A stretch of DNA of 9,265 nucleotides from an uncultured Actinomycetes bacterium (GTDB lineage Bacteria > Actinomycetota > Acidimicrobiia > Acidimicrobiales > RAAP-2). Both the position numbers and the translations under genes were made by a program. Below, piece by piece: positions 1-6,800 of this stretch; within the stretch, counting starts at the first letter, position 1; the number at the start of each line of letters is the position of its first letter. The stretch lies in the NCBI GenBank assembly GCA_903830745.1, contig CAIKVF010000169.1:1-9265 (forward strand), written 5' to 3'. The notes under the pieces were generated by a model. That model was given only the letters and a program-made list of their open reading frames with translations. It was not told the origin of the DNA and searched no databases.

Positions 1-733
1 CCAGAATCATTGCAGCCACCCATGGAGAAAAGGCGTTTGGGATGGGAGTGACTGACATCATTTCTCTGCCCAAATACGATGGTTCGAATTTTGTAAGTGA
101 GTCTTGGATGCTTTGTGGAAAGAAGAAAAGGATAAGAGGAATTACTAGAACCACTCCCACGTATGCGCTGATGGTTGCTGCGCTTTGGCGCAACAACATT
201 CCAAGACTGAAACCAATTACTGAAAGCAGCATCAGGTACACCCCACCAAGCACTACGGCACGCAGGTCCGCTCCATTACTCAGAGTGTCGGGAATGGATG
301 TATCCATATTTCCGTAGATTGCTTTTCCAATAAAGAAAGCAGCAAAGCAGACAGCTTCACTAACCAACAACATCGAAATCTTCAATACGCCAGTTTTGGC
401 GATAATTAATCTCCAACGATTCGGAACCGCAGCCAATGTTGTTCTAATCGAACCAGTGGTGTATTCGGTTGTAATAAATAGCGACCCGATTACGCCAACC
501 GCGAACTGCGCCAGCGCGGTTCCAACAAGACTTGTATCAACTGGATTAAAAGTGAGGTGATCTCGCTGAGAGCCTGGTGAATTCCAGTTGGCGTGAATCA
601 GCGAGGTAACAAGAATTCCGAGGCCAATTGTCAGGACGATGAAAACAACTATTCCAAGAATCGTGGACCGCACGCTTCTGAACTTGATCCATTCAGATTT
701 CATCGCTGATAGGAGAGTGACCCCGTTAGTCAT
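1..733 (-). CDS. ABC-2 type transporter permease (partial, C-terminus off the window edge)
   Basis: This is the membrane subunit of an ABC exporter and the partner of the ATPase upstream. Reading the minus strand from the ATG at 733-731 gives 244 open codons to the window edge, so the C-terminus is missing. The N-terminus (MTNGVTLLSAMKSEWIKFRS) is a cytoplasmic amphipathic start typical of actinobacterial ABC-2 permeases. Hydrophobic stretches lie at about residues 24-46, 68-88, 119-137, 158-181 and 186-206. The segment EYTTGSIRTTLAAVP (about 90-104), after the second helix, matches the EY-TG-IR-TL pattern of this family. The ATG overlaps the ATPase stop by 8 bp, so the two are probably co-transcribed and translationally coupled. 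A sixth helix would be expected near residue 235 onwards, where the window ends. The substrate cannot be told from the sequence; the family includes exporters of antibiotics, lipids and peptides. Confidence 0.9.
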   Translation of the reverse strand, partial: MTNGVTLLSAMKSEWIKFRSVRSTILGIVVFIVLTIGLGILVTSLIHANWNSPGSQRDHLTFNPVDTSLVGTALAQFAVGVIGSLFITTEYTTGSIRTTLAAVPNRWRLIIAKTGVLKISMLLVSEAVCFAAFFIGKAIYGNMDTSIPDTLSNGADLRAVVLGGVYLMLLSVIGFSLGMLLRQSAATISAYVGVVLVIPLILFFFPQSIQDSLTKFEPSYLGREMMSVTPIPNAFSPWVAAMIL

Positions 734-1646
734 GAGCAGCTCCAATTTTTCCGCCACCGTACTCAACGCTGTCAGCAGTGAGATCCATAAAGACTTCTTC
801 TAGGGAAGCCCGCTGTGGTGTTAGCTCCAAAATAGTTATGCCGGCCTTAAATGCAAGGTCGCCTACCTGATCAGATGTGAGCCCACCAACAGTGAGCCCC
901 AGGTCATTGATTTCGTGCACTTCAGCTCCATTTGAAGTGAGGGTTGAGGTCAGCATGTGAATGTCTGATGCGCGAACAAATACTGTTCCGTGTGCGGTTG
1001 CCGTCAGGTCATCTACTGAACCTTGAGTAATAAATTTTCCTCGACCAATAACAATTATCTGGTCCGCACTTACCGCCATTTCACTCATTAAGTGAGAGCT
1101 AACAAATACAGTGCGACCTTCGTTGGCGAGTGAGCGGAAGAACTCTCTTATCCAGCGAATGCCTTCAGGGTCAAGACCATTAACTGGTTCGTCGAACAAC
1201 AGAACTTCGGGGTCGCCAAGCAGCGCCCCCGCAATACCAAGTCGTTGGCTCATTCCTAAAGAGAAGCCACCTACTTTTTTGTTTGCAACTGATTCAATCC
1301 CCACGAATTCAAGCACTTCGTCAACGCGTGCCTTCTTAATCTGGTTTGAAGCGGCTAAAGAAAGTAGATGATTGCGAGCGGAACGTCCTGGGTGAACAGC
1401 TTTAGCGTCAAGTAGCGCCCCCACCTCACGAAGCGGAGCTTTAAGTTCGTGATACGTCTTGCCGTTAATGGTGGCTGATCCTTTGGTGGGGCGGTCAAGT
1501 CCAAGAATTAGGCGCATGGTTGTTGATTTACCGGAACCATTCGGTCCAAGAAATCCGGTCACGACACCTGGCTTGACTTCAAAGTCAAGGTCATCAAGAG
1601 CCAGAGTGTCGTCATAGCGTTTTGTTAGATGATCGATTTTCAGCAT
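726..1646 (-). CDS. ABC transporter ATP-binding protein
   Basis: This 306-residue cytoplasmic ATPase would power the adjacent ABC-2 permease. Visible motifs are Walker A GPNGSGKS (34-41), a Q-loop region GALLDAKAVHPGRSARNHL (76-94) in which D80 stands about where many ABC proteins have Gln, a divergent signature SLGMSQR (129-135) in place of LSGGQ, Walker B VLLFDEP (148-154), D-loop GLDP (157-160) and switch His185. These variants are typical of the BcrA/CcmA-like drug exporter branch, especially in actinobacteria. The C-terminal 90 residues after the nucleotide-binding core form the usual extension of this branch (about 300 residues in total). The ATG at 1646 has no Shine-Dalgarno sequence but sits 8 nt after a TAACCT -10-like box, suggesting a leaderless mRNA. 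The substrate is unknown. Confidence 0.93.
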   Translation of the reverse strand: MLKIDHLTKRYDDTLALDDLDFEVKPGVVTGFLGPNGSGKSTTMRLILGLDRPTKGSATINGKTYHELKAPLREVGALLDAKAVHPGRSARNHLLSLAASNQIKKARVDEVLEFVGIESVANKKVGGFSLGMSQRLGIAGALLGDPEVLLFDEPVNGLDPEGIRWIREFFRSLANEGRTVFVSSHLMSEMAVSADQIIVIGRGKFITQGSVDDLTATAHGTVFVRASDIHMLTSTLTSNGAEVHEINDLGLTVGGLTSDQVGDLAFKAGITILELTPQRASLEEVFMDLTADSVEYGGGKIGAAHD

Positions 1647-1654
1647 GTGTACGC

Positions 1655-1660
1655 AGGTTA
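1655..1660 (-). promoter_or_regulatory. Putative leaderless promoter (-10) of the ABC ATPase gene
   Basis: On the minus strand TAACCT fits the TANNNT -10 pattern common in actinobacteria. Eight bases separate it from the ATG, so transcription would begin at or beside the start codon. No Shine-Dalgarno sequence is visible in the short spacer, which agrees with leaderless translation. The -35 region is weak (TTATGA at a 17 bp spacing). Confidence 0.45.
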
Positions 1661-1710
1661 GCCCCGTAGTTTGCTGCTCATAATCAAACAGAAGTGTCCT
1701 TAGAAACTTC

Positions 1711-1740
1711 TTGCTTCACTATTAGCTCATTTCCCATAAT
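1711..1740 (+). promoter_or_regulatory. Putative leaderless promoter of msrA
   Basis: TTGCTT (1711-1716) and CATAAT (1735-1740) are separated by 18 bp and resemble -35 and -10 hexamers. The -10 box lies 8 bp before the ATG at 1749, placing the expected transcription start within a base or two of the start codon. There is no purine-rich ribosome binding site in this spacer, so the message is probably leaderless. The arrangement mirrors that of the divergent ATPase gene. Confidence 0.5.
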
Positions 1741-1748
1741 CTGTAGTT

Positions 1749-2387
1749 ATGCACTCACCAACTGAGATGATTTCTGAGCAAAAAGCCCTTAAAGGGCGCT
1801 TCAATCCAATTGAAGTTTCTCTCCCGCATCTTGTCTTCAATGTCTCGCTGCTTGATGAAATTCCTGGCACCGAAGTTGCGTACGTCGCAATGGGTTGCTT
1901 CTGGGGTGCAGAGCGAAAATTTTGGGAATTGCCTGGAGTTGTGAATACCGTTGTTGGCTATCAGGGTGGATTCACACCAAATGCTTCCTACGAAGAGGTG
2001 TGCACCGGAAAAACAGGACACTCCGAAGTTGTGAAAGTGGTCTTTGATCCAAGCAAGGTTTCCTACGCACAAATCCTTAAGTGCTTCTACGAGAATCACA
2101 ATCCGACGCAAGGTTTTCGCCAGGGCGGCGACATTGGAACGCAGTACCGAAGTGCAATCTATTTTGTGAATGAACAACAAGAGAAAATTGCTCGCGACAT
2201 CACGAGCTTGTTCCAAGCGACACTTAACGAAAATCACTACGGCACAATAACTACCGAGATTGCACCAGCAAAAGAGTTCTTTATTGCAGAGCAGTACCAC
2301 CAGCAATACCTGATTGCTTATCCAAATGGATACTGCGGCCTTGGTGGAACTGGTGTGAGCTGTCCCGTAGGACTCAGCACTACTTAG
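1749..2387 (+). CDS. msrA: Peptide-methionine (S)-S-oxide reductase MsrA
   Basis: This cytoplasmic repair enzyme reduces the S epimer of methionine sulfoxide in proteins and free methionine, with electrons usually coming from thioredoxin. The 212-residue protein has the family hallmark GCFWGAE, with nucleophile Cys50, then GYQGG (70-74), EEVCTGKTGHSEVV (82-95), the HNPTQ segment and GTQYRSAIY. The C-terminal tail carries the likely resolving cysteines Cys196 and Cys205 (GYCGLGGTGVSCP). The roughly 40-residue N-terminal region before the catalytic domain is normal for the longer MsrA subgroup. I kept the ATG at 1749 because a -10 box lies 8 bp upstream; an in-frame ATG at 1767 is possible. No msrB is in the window. 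The stop overlaps that of the convergent flavoprotein gene by 4 bp. Confidence 0.97.
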   Translation: MHSPTEMISEQKALKGRFNPIEVSLPHLVFNVSLLDEIPGTEVAYVAMGCFWGAERKFWELPGVVNTVVGYQGGFTPNASYEEVCTGKTGHSEVVKVVFDPSKVSYAQILKCFYENHNPTQGFRQGGDIGTQYRSAIYFVNEQQEKIARDITSLFQATLNENHYGTITTEIAPAKEFFIAEQYHQQYLIAYPNGYCGLGGTGVSCPVGLSTT

Positions 2388-3346
2388 TCGCGAGGAAGTT
2401 TCGCAATAATTGCTTGTGCTTCTTTCACCATTGAGCGAACAATATCTCCCGCTGGAATGAGTGAAGAAATTGCACCAACTGCTTGACCAGCTGGGTACCC
2501 CTCTAGGTCAGGGTCAACACCAACTGCGTTGTTTCCTGCACCAAGGTGGAATGTTCCGTTACCGAGTGACTGCATGAGTTGCTCAGGGAATTTCTTTAGA
2601 AGCGATGGATCAGCTTCGTACATGTCTGACGTCTTATTCTTCATCACGCGCATTGGCTTTCCACTGAATCCCTTAGAGATAGTGGTTCCGTCTTCCTTGC
2701 TCGCGATCATTTTGTCCTGATACCCAGGAAGTGCTCGAGCTTCTGGTGTTGCGATAAAGCGAGTTCCGACCCAAATGCCATCGGCACCGAGGCTAAGTGC
2801 TGCAGCGAGTCCTCTTCCATCAAAAATTCCACCAGCGGCGACAACTGGAATAGCGCCGTTCATTGCGTCAACGATCATTGGCACGAGAGGCATTGTTGCA
2901 ACGAGACCAGTGTGGCCACCTGCTTCAGTTCCTTGCGCCACGACAACGTCACATCCTGCGTCAAGCGCACGCTTGGCGTGTTCGACTTTTCCGCACATTG
3001 AAATAACGAGCACATTGTTCTTGTGACACATCTCTACAACGTGACTAGGCACACCAAGGCCAGCCACAAATGTTGTCGCGCCACCTTCAATAAGGATTTC
3101 AACATTTCGAACGAGGCTGTCTGGAAATGCCGTGAGCAAGTCAACGCCGAATGGCTTTGACGTCAACGCTTTTGTTGCAGCGACTTCTTCAGCGAGTAGC
3201 TCGCTTGACATTGTTGAAGCTCCTAGACATCCGTAGCCACCTGCTTCTGAAACCGCACCAGCCAGCGCTGAGTAGGAGACTCCACCCATGCCCGCAAGCA
3301 TGATTGGGTACTGAATGCCTAGTAGTTCGGTGAGCTTCGTTTTCAT
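2384..3346 (-). CDS. Nitronate monooxygenase / FabK-like FMN-dependent oxidoreductase
   Basis: This 320-residue TIM-barrel flavoprotein belongs to the NPD/2-nitropropane dioxygenase family. Known members oxidise toxic alkyl nitronates or act as enoyl-ACP reductases. Visible family features are the N-terminal substrate/FMN segment PIMLAGMGGVS (14-24), the signature AQGTEAGGHTG (137-147) with His145 in the place of the nitronate monooxygenase catalytic base, the phosphate-binding AAGGI (170-174) and GTRF (194-197). The His and the AQG-EAGGH signature favour nitronate monooxygenase, but the family is often over-annotated and an acyl-chain role is not excluded. The ATG at 3346 is preceded by GAGGA four bases upstream. 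The gene is divergent from the efflux pump gene, sharing a 93 bp spacer. Confidence 0.88.
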   Translation of the reverse strand: MKTKLTELLGIQYPIMLAGMGGVSYSALAGAVSEAGGYGCLGASTMSSELLAEEVAATKALTSKPFGVDLLTAFPDSLVRNVEILIEGGATTFVAGLGVPSHVVEMCHKNNVLVISMCGKVEHAKRALDAGCDVVVAQGTEAGGHTGLVATMPLVPMIVDAMNGAIPVVAAGGIFDGRGLAAALSLGADGIWVGTRFIATPEARALPGYQDKMIASKEDGTTISKGFSGKPMRVMKNKTSDMYEADPSLLKKFPEQLMQSLGNGTFHLGAGNNAVGVDPDLEGYPAGQAVGAISSLIPAGDIVRSMVKEAQAIIAKLPRD

Positions 3347-3372
3347 GGGTCCTCGTTCTGGTCTTTTAAGAG

Positions 3373-3400
3373 ATTACATAGTTTGTAACATATTTCACAA
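3373..3400 (-). promoter_or_regulatory. Putative promoter of the flavoprotein gene
   Basis: On the minus strand TTGTGA (3400-3395) and TGTAAT (3378-3373) are separated by 16 bp and resemble -35 and -10 hexamers. The expected transcription start near 3366 leaves a leader of about 20 nt containing the GAGGA ribosome binding site. The promoter is entirely covered by the two dyads described separately. Confidence 0.4.
3374..3400. promoter_or_regulatory. Two overlapping dyads, candidate repressor operator
   Basis: TTACATAGTTTGTAA (3374-3388) is a perfect 5 bp inverted repeat around a 5 bp centre. TTGTAACATATTTCACAA (3383-3400) is an 18 bp imperfect palindrome with 14 symmetric positions. Both lie in the divergent spacer between the flavoprotein and the DHA2 efflux gene, over the predicted flavoprotein promoter and the -35 region of the pump promoter. 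Genes for such pumps are often controlled by TetR- or MarR-type repressors. No regulator gene lies in the window, so the binding protein is unknown. Confidence 0.4.
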
Positions 3401-3408
3401 GGGTGCTC

Positions 3409-3431
3409 TATACTTCTCACATCGTAAAGGA
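3409..3431 (+). promoter_or_regulatory. -10 box and ribosome binding site of the efflux pump gene
   Basis: TATACT (3409-3414) is a good -10 hexamer, placing the transcription start near 3421. AAAGGA (3426-3431) lies 8 bases before the ATG at 3440 and supports that start. No good -35 is present at 16-18 bp; TTGTAA (3383-3388) lies 20 bp away, inside the candidate operator. Confidence 0.5.
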
Positions 3432-3439
3432 TTCCCCCA

Positions 3440-4999
3440 ATGTCTGATCAATCGCTAGTCCCCATACTTCACAAACGTGACCTGAATTTTGTTCTTGGTG
3501 CACTCATGATGGGGATGTTCTTATCCGCGCTTGACTCAACAATTGTTTCAACGGCACTGCCAACAATTGTTGGTGACCTCCACGGAGCAAATCACCTCAG
3601 CTGGGTAGTCGTTGCCTACTTACTTGCGACAACGGTTACAACTCCACTGTGGGGCAAGCTCGGTGACCTCCACGGTCGTAAAGGATATTTTCAAGCTTCA
3701 ATTGTTATTTTCCTCATTGGTTCAGTGCTGTGTGGTTTCGCACACAGCATGTTGGAGCTTGTTATTTTTCGTGCATTTCAAGGTTTAGGTAGTGGCGGGC
3801 TCATGGTTGGAGCTCAAGCAGTAATGGCTGACGTAATTGCTCCACGTGATCGTGGAAGATACGCGGGTTGGTTTGGTGCAGTATTTGGAACTTCAACGAT
3901 TGTTGGTCCACTTTTGGGCGGGGTGCTCGTTGACTACACCTCATGGCGTTGGATTTTCTTTGTCAATCTCCCACTTGGCATCGCCGCACTTGCTGCGTGT
4001 GCTGCATACCTACCAAGTTCTAAGGCCCGTGTTCAGCACACGATTGACTATGCCGGAATTTTCACATTGAGTATCTCAGCAACAGCACTGATCCTCTTTA
4101 CATCGCTCGGTGGTATTTCATTCCCATGGTCTTCGTGGCGCTCTCTCACCCTTGTGGCAGTGGGGCTACTCGCTGCAGTCGCGTGCATATTTGTTGAACG
4201 ACGCTCTGTCGAGCCAATTTTTGCTCCTCGACTCTTCAAGAACAAAGTATTTCTCTCAGCCTCTGCAATTGGTTTCGTAGTTGGCTTTGCAATGTACGGC
4301 GCCATGGTGTTCTTGCCGCTCTACTACCAAGACGTTCGACTGATTTCACCGACAATGTCTGGGCTTCGACTTGTTCCAATGATGGCTGGTCTTTTCGCAA
4401 CATCAATTTTCGCCGGTCAAATGGTTTCGAAGGGCGTGAGGTATCGTCCGTTCCCAATAACTGGAACAGCATTAATGACGCTCGGACTGTGGCTCTTCTC
4501 ATTTATCGGTGTCAGTACTTCATCGTGGCTTATTGCATTCTTTATGGTGGTCTTTGGCATGGGCCTCGGACTTGTAATGCAGATTCTGACTACCGCAGTG
4601 CAGAACGCAGTGCTTCCAGAAGACATAGGAGCTGGAACAGCGGGATCAAACTTCTTTAGGTCAATGGGTGGATCGTTTGGTACCGCTGTATTTGGAGCAT
4701 TGTTTGCAAACCAACTTCCCAAAGCGCTCGCAGCAGATGTTCATGGCCTTCCACCTGGAAGTGCAGCGCAGTCAGCGGCAAGTTGGACACCACAATTTCT
4801 TCATCATTTACCAAAGCAAGTGTTCAATGAGATTGCTCACGCACTCTCTACAACAATTGCTGGAATGTACATCTGGTCAATTCCGTTTGGGTTGTTAGCG
4901 CTTGCGCTTTCTTTCACCTTGCCAGAACTGCAGCTTCGAAAGAGCCTTACGCCACACGCTGACGAAGTACCAATGTCAACTGACGGACACATTCTGTAA
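3440..4999 (+). CDS. MFS multidrug efflux transporter, DHA2 (EmrB/QacA-like) family
   Basis: This 519-residue integral membrane protein is predicted to export drugs or other amphipathic compounds by proton antiport. Family marks visible are motif D1 LDSTIVSTALPTI (31-43), motif A GKLGDLHGRKG (72-82) in the loop after helix 2, the arginine-containing RAFQGLGSGG in helix 4 (111-120), motif C around TSTIVGPLLGG (151-161), which is characteristic of antiporters, and WRWIFFVNLPLG (169-180). The length and the number of hydrophobic stretches fit the 14-helix DHA2 topology. A C-terminal cytoplasmic tail follows the last helix near residue 495. An AAAGGA ribosome binding site supports the start. No HlyD/EmrA-type partner is present, so it probably acts alone, as expected outside Gram-negatives. 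The last 53 bp overlap the convergent phosphatase gene. Confidence 0.93.
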   Translation: MSDQSLVPILHKRDLNFVLGALMMGMFLSALDSTIVSTALPTIVGDLHGANHLSWVVVAYLLATTVTTPLWGKLGDLHGRKGYFQASIVIFLIGSVLCGFAHSMLELVIFRAFQGLGSGGLMVGAQAVMADVIAPRDRGRYAGWFGAVFGTSTIVGPLLGGVLVDYTSWRWIFFVNLPLGIAALAACAAYLPSSKARVQHTIDYAGIFTLSISATALILFTSLGGISFPWSSWRSLTLVAVGLLAAVACIFVERRSVEPIFAPRLFKNKVFLSASAIGFVVGFAMYGAMVFLPLYYQDVRLISPTMSGLRLVPMMAGLFATSIFAGQMVSKGVRYRPFPITGTALMTLGLWLFSFIGVSTSSWLIAFFMVVFGMGLGLVMQILTTAVQNAVLPEDIGAGTAGSNFFRSMGGSFGTAVFGALFANQLPKALAADVHGLPPGSAAQSAASWTPQFLHHLPKQVFNEIAHALSTTIAGMYIWSIPFGLLALALSFTLPELQLRKSLTPHADEVPMSTDGHIL

Positions 5000-5432
5000 G
5001 TTGCGCCAAGCACTCGTCGAAGTCTTTGTCGGTGCCGTAATAAGGATCAGGTACGTCGAGGTCACGAGGACCATCAAGAAGGTTTCGAGCGAGCACTACT
5101 TGCGTGCTCGAATTAGTTAATCGGTGCTCCACGTCACGCACGTGTTCGCGGGTCATAACAAACACAATGTCGTGCTCGTCGAGGTACTCACCACTTGCAA
5201 AGTGTCCGAGCGTTCCTTCTTGGGTAAGACCAGCTCGGTCAAGTGCCGCACGTGCACGCTCATCCATCTCTTTTCCTACATGCCAGTTCGCGGTTCCAGC
5301 ACTCGTTACGTTTATTCGTGATGCAAGAAGTTCGTCTTTGGCAATGAGGTCTCTGAGAGCTACTTCAGCCATGGGGGAGCGACAGATGTTGCCAGTGCAG
5401 ATCACTGCAACATTAAGAGTCTGTGAAGTCAC
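4947..5432 (-). CDS. Low-molecular-weight protein tyrosine phosphatase
   Basis: This 161-residue cytoplasmic enzyme hydrolyses phosphotyrosine through a cysteinyl-phosphate intermediate. The P-loop CTGNICRS (12-19) sits near the N-terminus, with nucleophile Cys12 and phosphate-binding Arg18 in the C-x5-R signature. The general-acid motif DPYYG (129-133) provides Asp129 and the substrate-framing tyrosines. The full phosphatase set (GNICRSP plus DPYYG) argues against an arsenate reductase, which uses a different cysteine triad. The GTG start at 5432 is preceded by AAGGA about six bases upstream. No tyrosine kinase gene is nearby, so the partner is unknown. The 3' 53 bp, encoding the last helix, overlap the efflux pump gene on the other strand. 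I saw no convincing promoter. Confidence 0.94.
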   Translation of the reverse strand: MTSQTLNVAVICTGNICRSPMAEVALRDLIAKDELLASRINVTSAGTANWHVGKEMDERARAALDRAGLTQEGTLGHFASGEYLDEHDIVFVMTREHVRDVEHRLTNSSTQVVLARNLLDGPRDLDVPDPYYGTDKDFDECLAQLTECVRQLTLVLRQRVA

Positions 5433-5506
5433 AATTTTCCTTAAAAACTAAAGTGGCAGAAGGCTAGCCCCGTGAGTTGAATTGTGCGAAATGCTTAATT
5501 ACACGG

Positions 5507-5512
5507 TACGAT
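5507..5512 (+). promoter_or_regulatory. Possible -10 box for the five-gene unit
   Basis: TACGAT matches the TANNNT pattern 34 bp before the DUF3040 ATG; GATACT (5510-5515) is an overlapping alternative. The -35 is poor (TTGTGC at 5482-5487, 19 bp away). An 8 bp perfect palindrome GGCTAGCC lies further upstream at 5462-5469. This is a weak call made mainly because the five-gene unit must start nearby. Confidence 0.3.
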
Positions 5513-5530
5513 ACTTAGGAACCAGACGAA

Positions 5531-5536
5531 AAGGAG
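5531..5536 (+). promoter_or_regulatory. Ribosome binding site that fixes the DUF3040 start
   Basis: AAGGAG lies five bases before the ATG at 5542. An upstream in-frame ATG at 5482 would add 20 residues but lacks such a site, and the family's conserved N-terminus (PLSEHEQRIL) begins right after the downstream ATG, so 5542 is the real start. Confidence 0.85.
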
Positions 5537-5541
5537 TCGCG

Positions 5542-5928
5542 ATGCCATTATCAGAGCACGAACAGCGGATCCTGGCCGAACTAGAGGACTCCCTATCGAA
5601 GCAAGATCCGCGCTTTGCTGAAAAGGTTGAGCAAACCAATATTTATTCTCACGGCGGACGCCGAGTTCGATGGGGCGTTGCTGGCTTCATCGCGGGACTT
5701 GCCTTATTGCTGGTCTTTCTTTCTACGTCGATTTTGTTGAGCCTCGCAGGCGTTGCGCTGATGTTTTTCTCAGCCATAGTTGTCGAGCGCAATGCGCGTC
5801 TAATGGGTCGTGCTTCTTGGCGCGACATCACACGTCCTGGACGTGGTGACGATGCTCATACGAGTGTGGGTCCTCGAACTGACTCTCTTCGTGACTGGTT
5901 GTCACGCCAACGCCGCAGAAGCGAATGA
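5542..5928 (+). CDS. DUF3040 family membrane protein
   Basis: This 128-residue protein begins PLSEHEQRILAELEDSL, the diagnostic start of the DUF3040 family, followed by DPRFAEKV. A charged linker leads to two closely spaced hydrophobic helices (about 43-60 and 62-81), then a basic, polar C-terminal tail ending in RQRRRSE. Both termini are probably cytoplasmic. Family members are found mainly in actinobacteria, commonly close to mraZ and the dcw cluster (Mycobacterium tuberculosis has one a few genes from mraZ), and their function is not established. Here it heads a five-gene unit running toward mraZ; its TGA overlaps the next gene's ATG by 4 bp (ATGA). A link with cell envelope growth or division is an inference from position only. 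Confidence 0.9.
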   Translation: MPLSEHEQRILAELEDSLSKQDPRFAEKVEQTNIYSHGGRRVRWGVAGFIAGLALLLVFLSTSILLSLAGVALMFFSAIVVERNARLMGRASWRDITRPGRGDDAHTSVGPRTDSLRDWLSRQRRRSE

Positions 5929-6800
5929 GCTCCACCGGAGACGGCGACAACGCCGCTCCGTGCCTAGCGCTTGATATTGGTGCATCCAAAATAGATGGTG
6001 CCGTAGTGTCAGCCAACGGAACACTTCTTCAGCGTGAACGACTCAATGTCCGTGAACTTGGAAACGATCTACTCACGCCAATTGTTGCAATGCTGCAGCA
6101 ACTTCAAAAAGGTCATGAATTTTCATACCTAGGCGTGGGTTGCGCTGGTCCAATGACTAAAGGTGGCGAAGAAGTTTCACCACTCAACATTCCTCAGTGG
6201 CGTAATTTTCCTCTTCGCTCAGAACTTGAAAAGAAGACTGGTCTTACAACGTTTGTTGATGGTGATGCTCGTGCACTCGCACTCGCCGAGGGTGAATACG
6301 GCGCCGCGAAAAATGACACTTCCTACATCTCAATGGTTGTCTCAACCGGCATTGGCGGTGGCATTGTTATTGACGGACGACTCCTCGACGGTGAAACAGG
6401 AAACTCTGGACACGTGGGTCACATAAACGTTGTGCCCGATGGCAACCTTTGTTCTTGTGGTGCACGGGGGTGCCTGGAAGCAGAAGCATCGGGGTGGGCG
6501 ATTGAAGCCATGACAGGAAAGTCACCCAAAGACGCGAGTAGTGAAACGCGCAGTCGTACCGCTGAATTAGTGGGACGTGGCATTGGCTCACTGTGCTCGG
6601 TACTCGACATTTCAAACTGTTACGTGGCTGGATCTGTGGCACTCGGGTTTGGCGATGAGTTCTTTCATGCTGCAACAAAAGCTGCGCGATCTGTAGCGAG
6701 ACTGCAGTACAGCGATCACCTCAAAATTGAGCGTTCCGGTCTCGGCGATGAAGGTCCACTGCTCGGTGCAGCGCTCGTTGGAAGAAGGGCAAGCAAGTGA
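5925..6800 (+). CDS. ROK family sugar kinase
   Basis: This 291-residue cytoplasmic protein has the two-domain ASKHA fold of ROK kinases, which phosphorylate glucose, N-acetylmannosamine or related sugars with ATP. Visible are the phosphate-1 loop LALDIGASKIDGAVV (14-28), the substrate segment SPLNIPQW (85-92), catalytic Asp114 in VDGDAR (111-116), phosphate-2 STGIGGG (140-146), and the ROK zinc signature GHINVVPDG with CSCGARGCLE (165-185). Several positions differ from the textbook pattern: GAS for GGT, GDAR for NDAN, AGS for GGS, and SGHVGH where glucokinases have GEIGH. As I recall, the last also occurs in bacterial N-acetylmannosamine kinases. The substrate is therefore open; calling it glucokinase would go beyond the evidence. 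The start overlaps the DUF3040 stop (ATGA), and its own stop overlaps the next start (GTGA). Confidence 0.88.
   Translation: MSSTGDGDNAAPCLALDIGASKIDGAVVSANGTLLQRERLNVRELGNDLLTPIVAMLQQLQKGHEFSYLGVGCAGPMTKGGEEVSPLNIPQWRNFPLRSELEKKTGLTTFVDGDARALALAEGEYGAAKNDTSYISMVVSTGIGGGIVIDGRLLDGETGNSGHVGHINVVPDGNLCSCGARGCLEAEASGWAIEAMTGKSPKDASSETRSRTAELVGRGIGSLCSVLDISNCYVAGSVALGFGDEFFHAATKAARSVARLQYSDHLKIERSGLGDEGPLLGAALVGRRASK

Noticed and set aside
42..317. Plus-strand 91-codon open frame near the left edge
   Set aside because: It lies antisense to the ABC-2 permease, which has clear membrane helices, family motifs and a coupled start; the antisense frame has no recognisable features.
1755..2306. Minus-strand 183-codon open frame over msrA
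   Set aside because: Long but entirely antisense to a gene with a full set of MsrA motifs; its Cys- and hydrophobic-rich translation resembles no family.
5482..5541. Longer start for the DUF3040 protein
   Set aside because: The added 20 residues lie before the conserved PLSEHEQ start and the AAGGAG site sits inside this stretch; 5542 is the better start.
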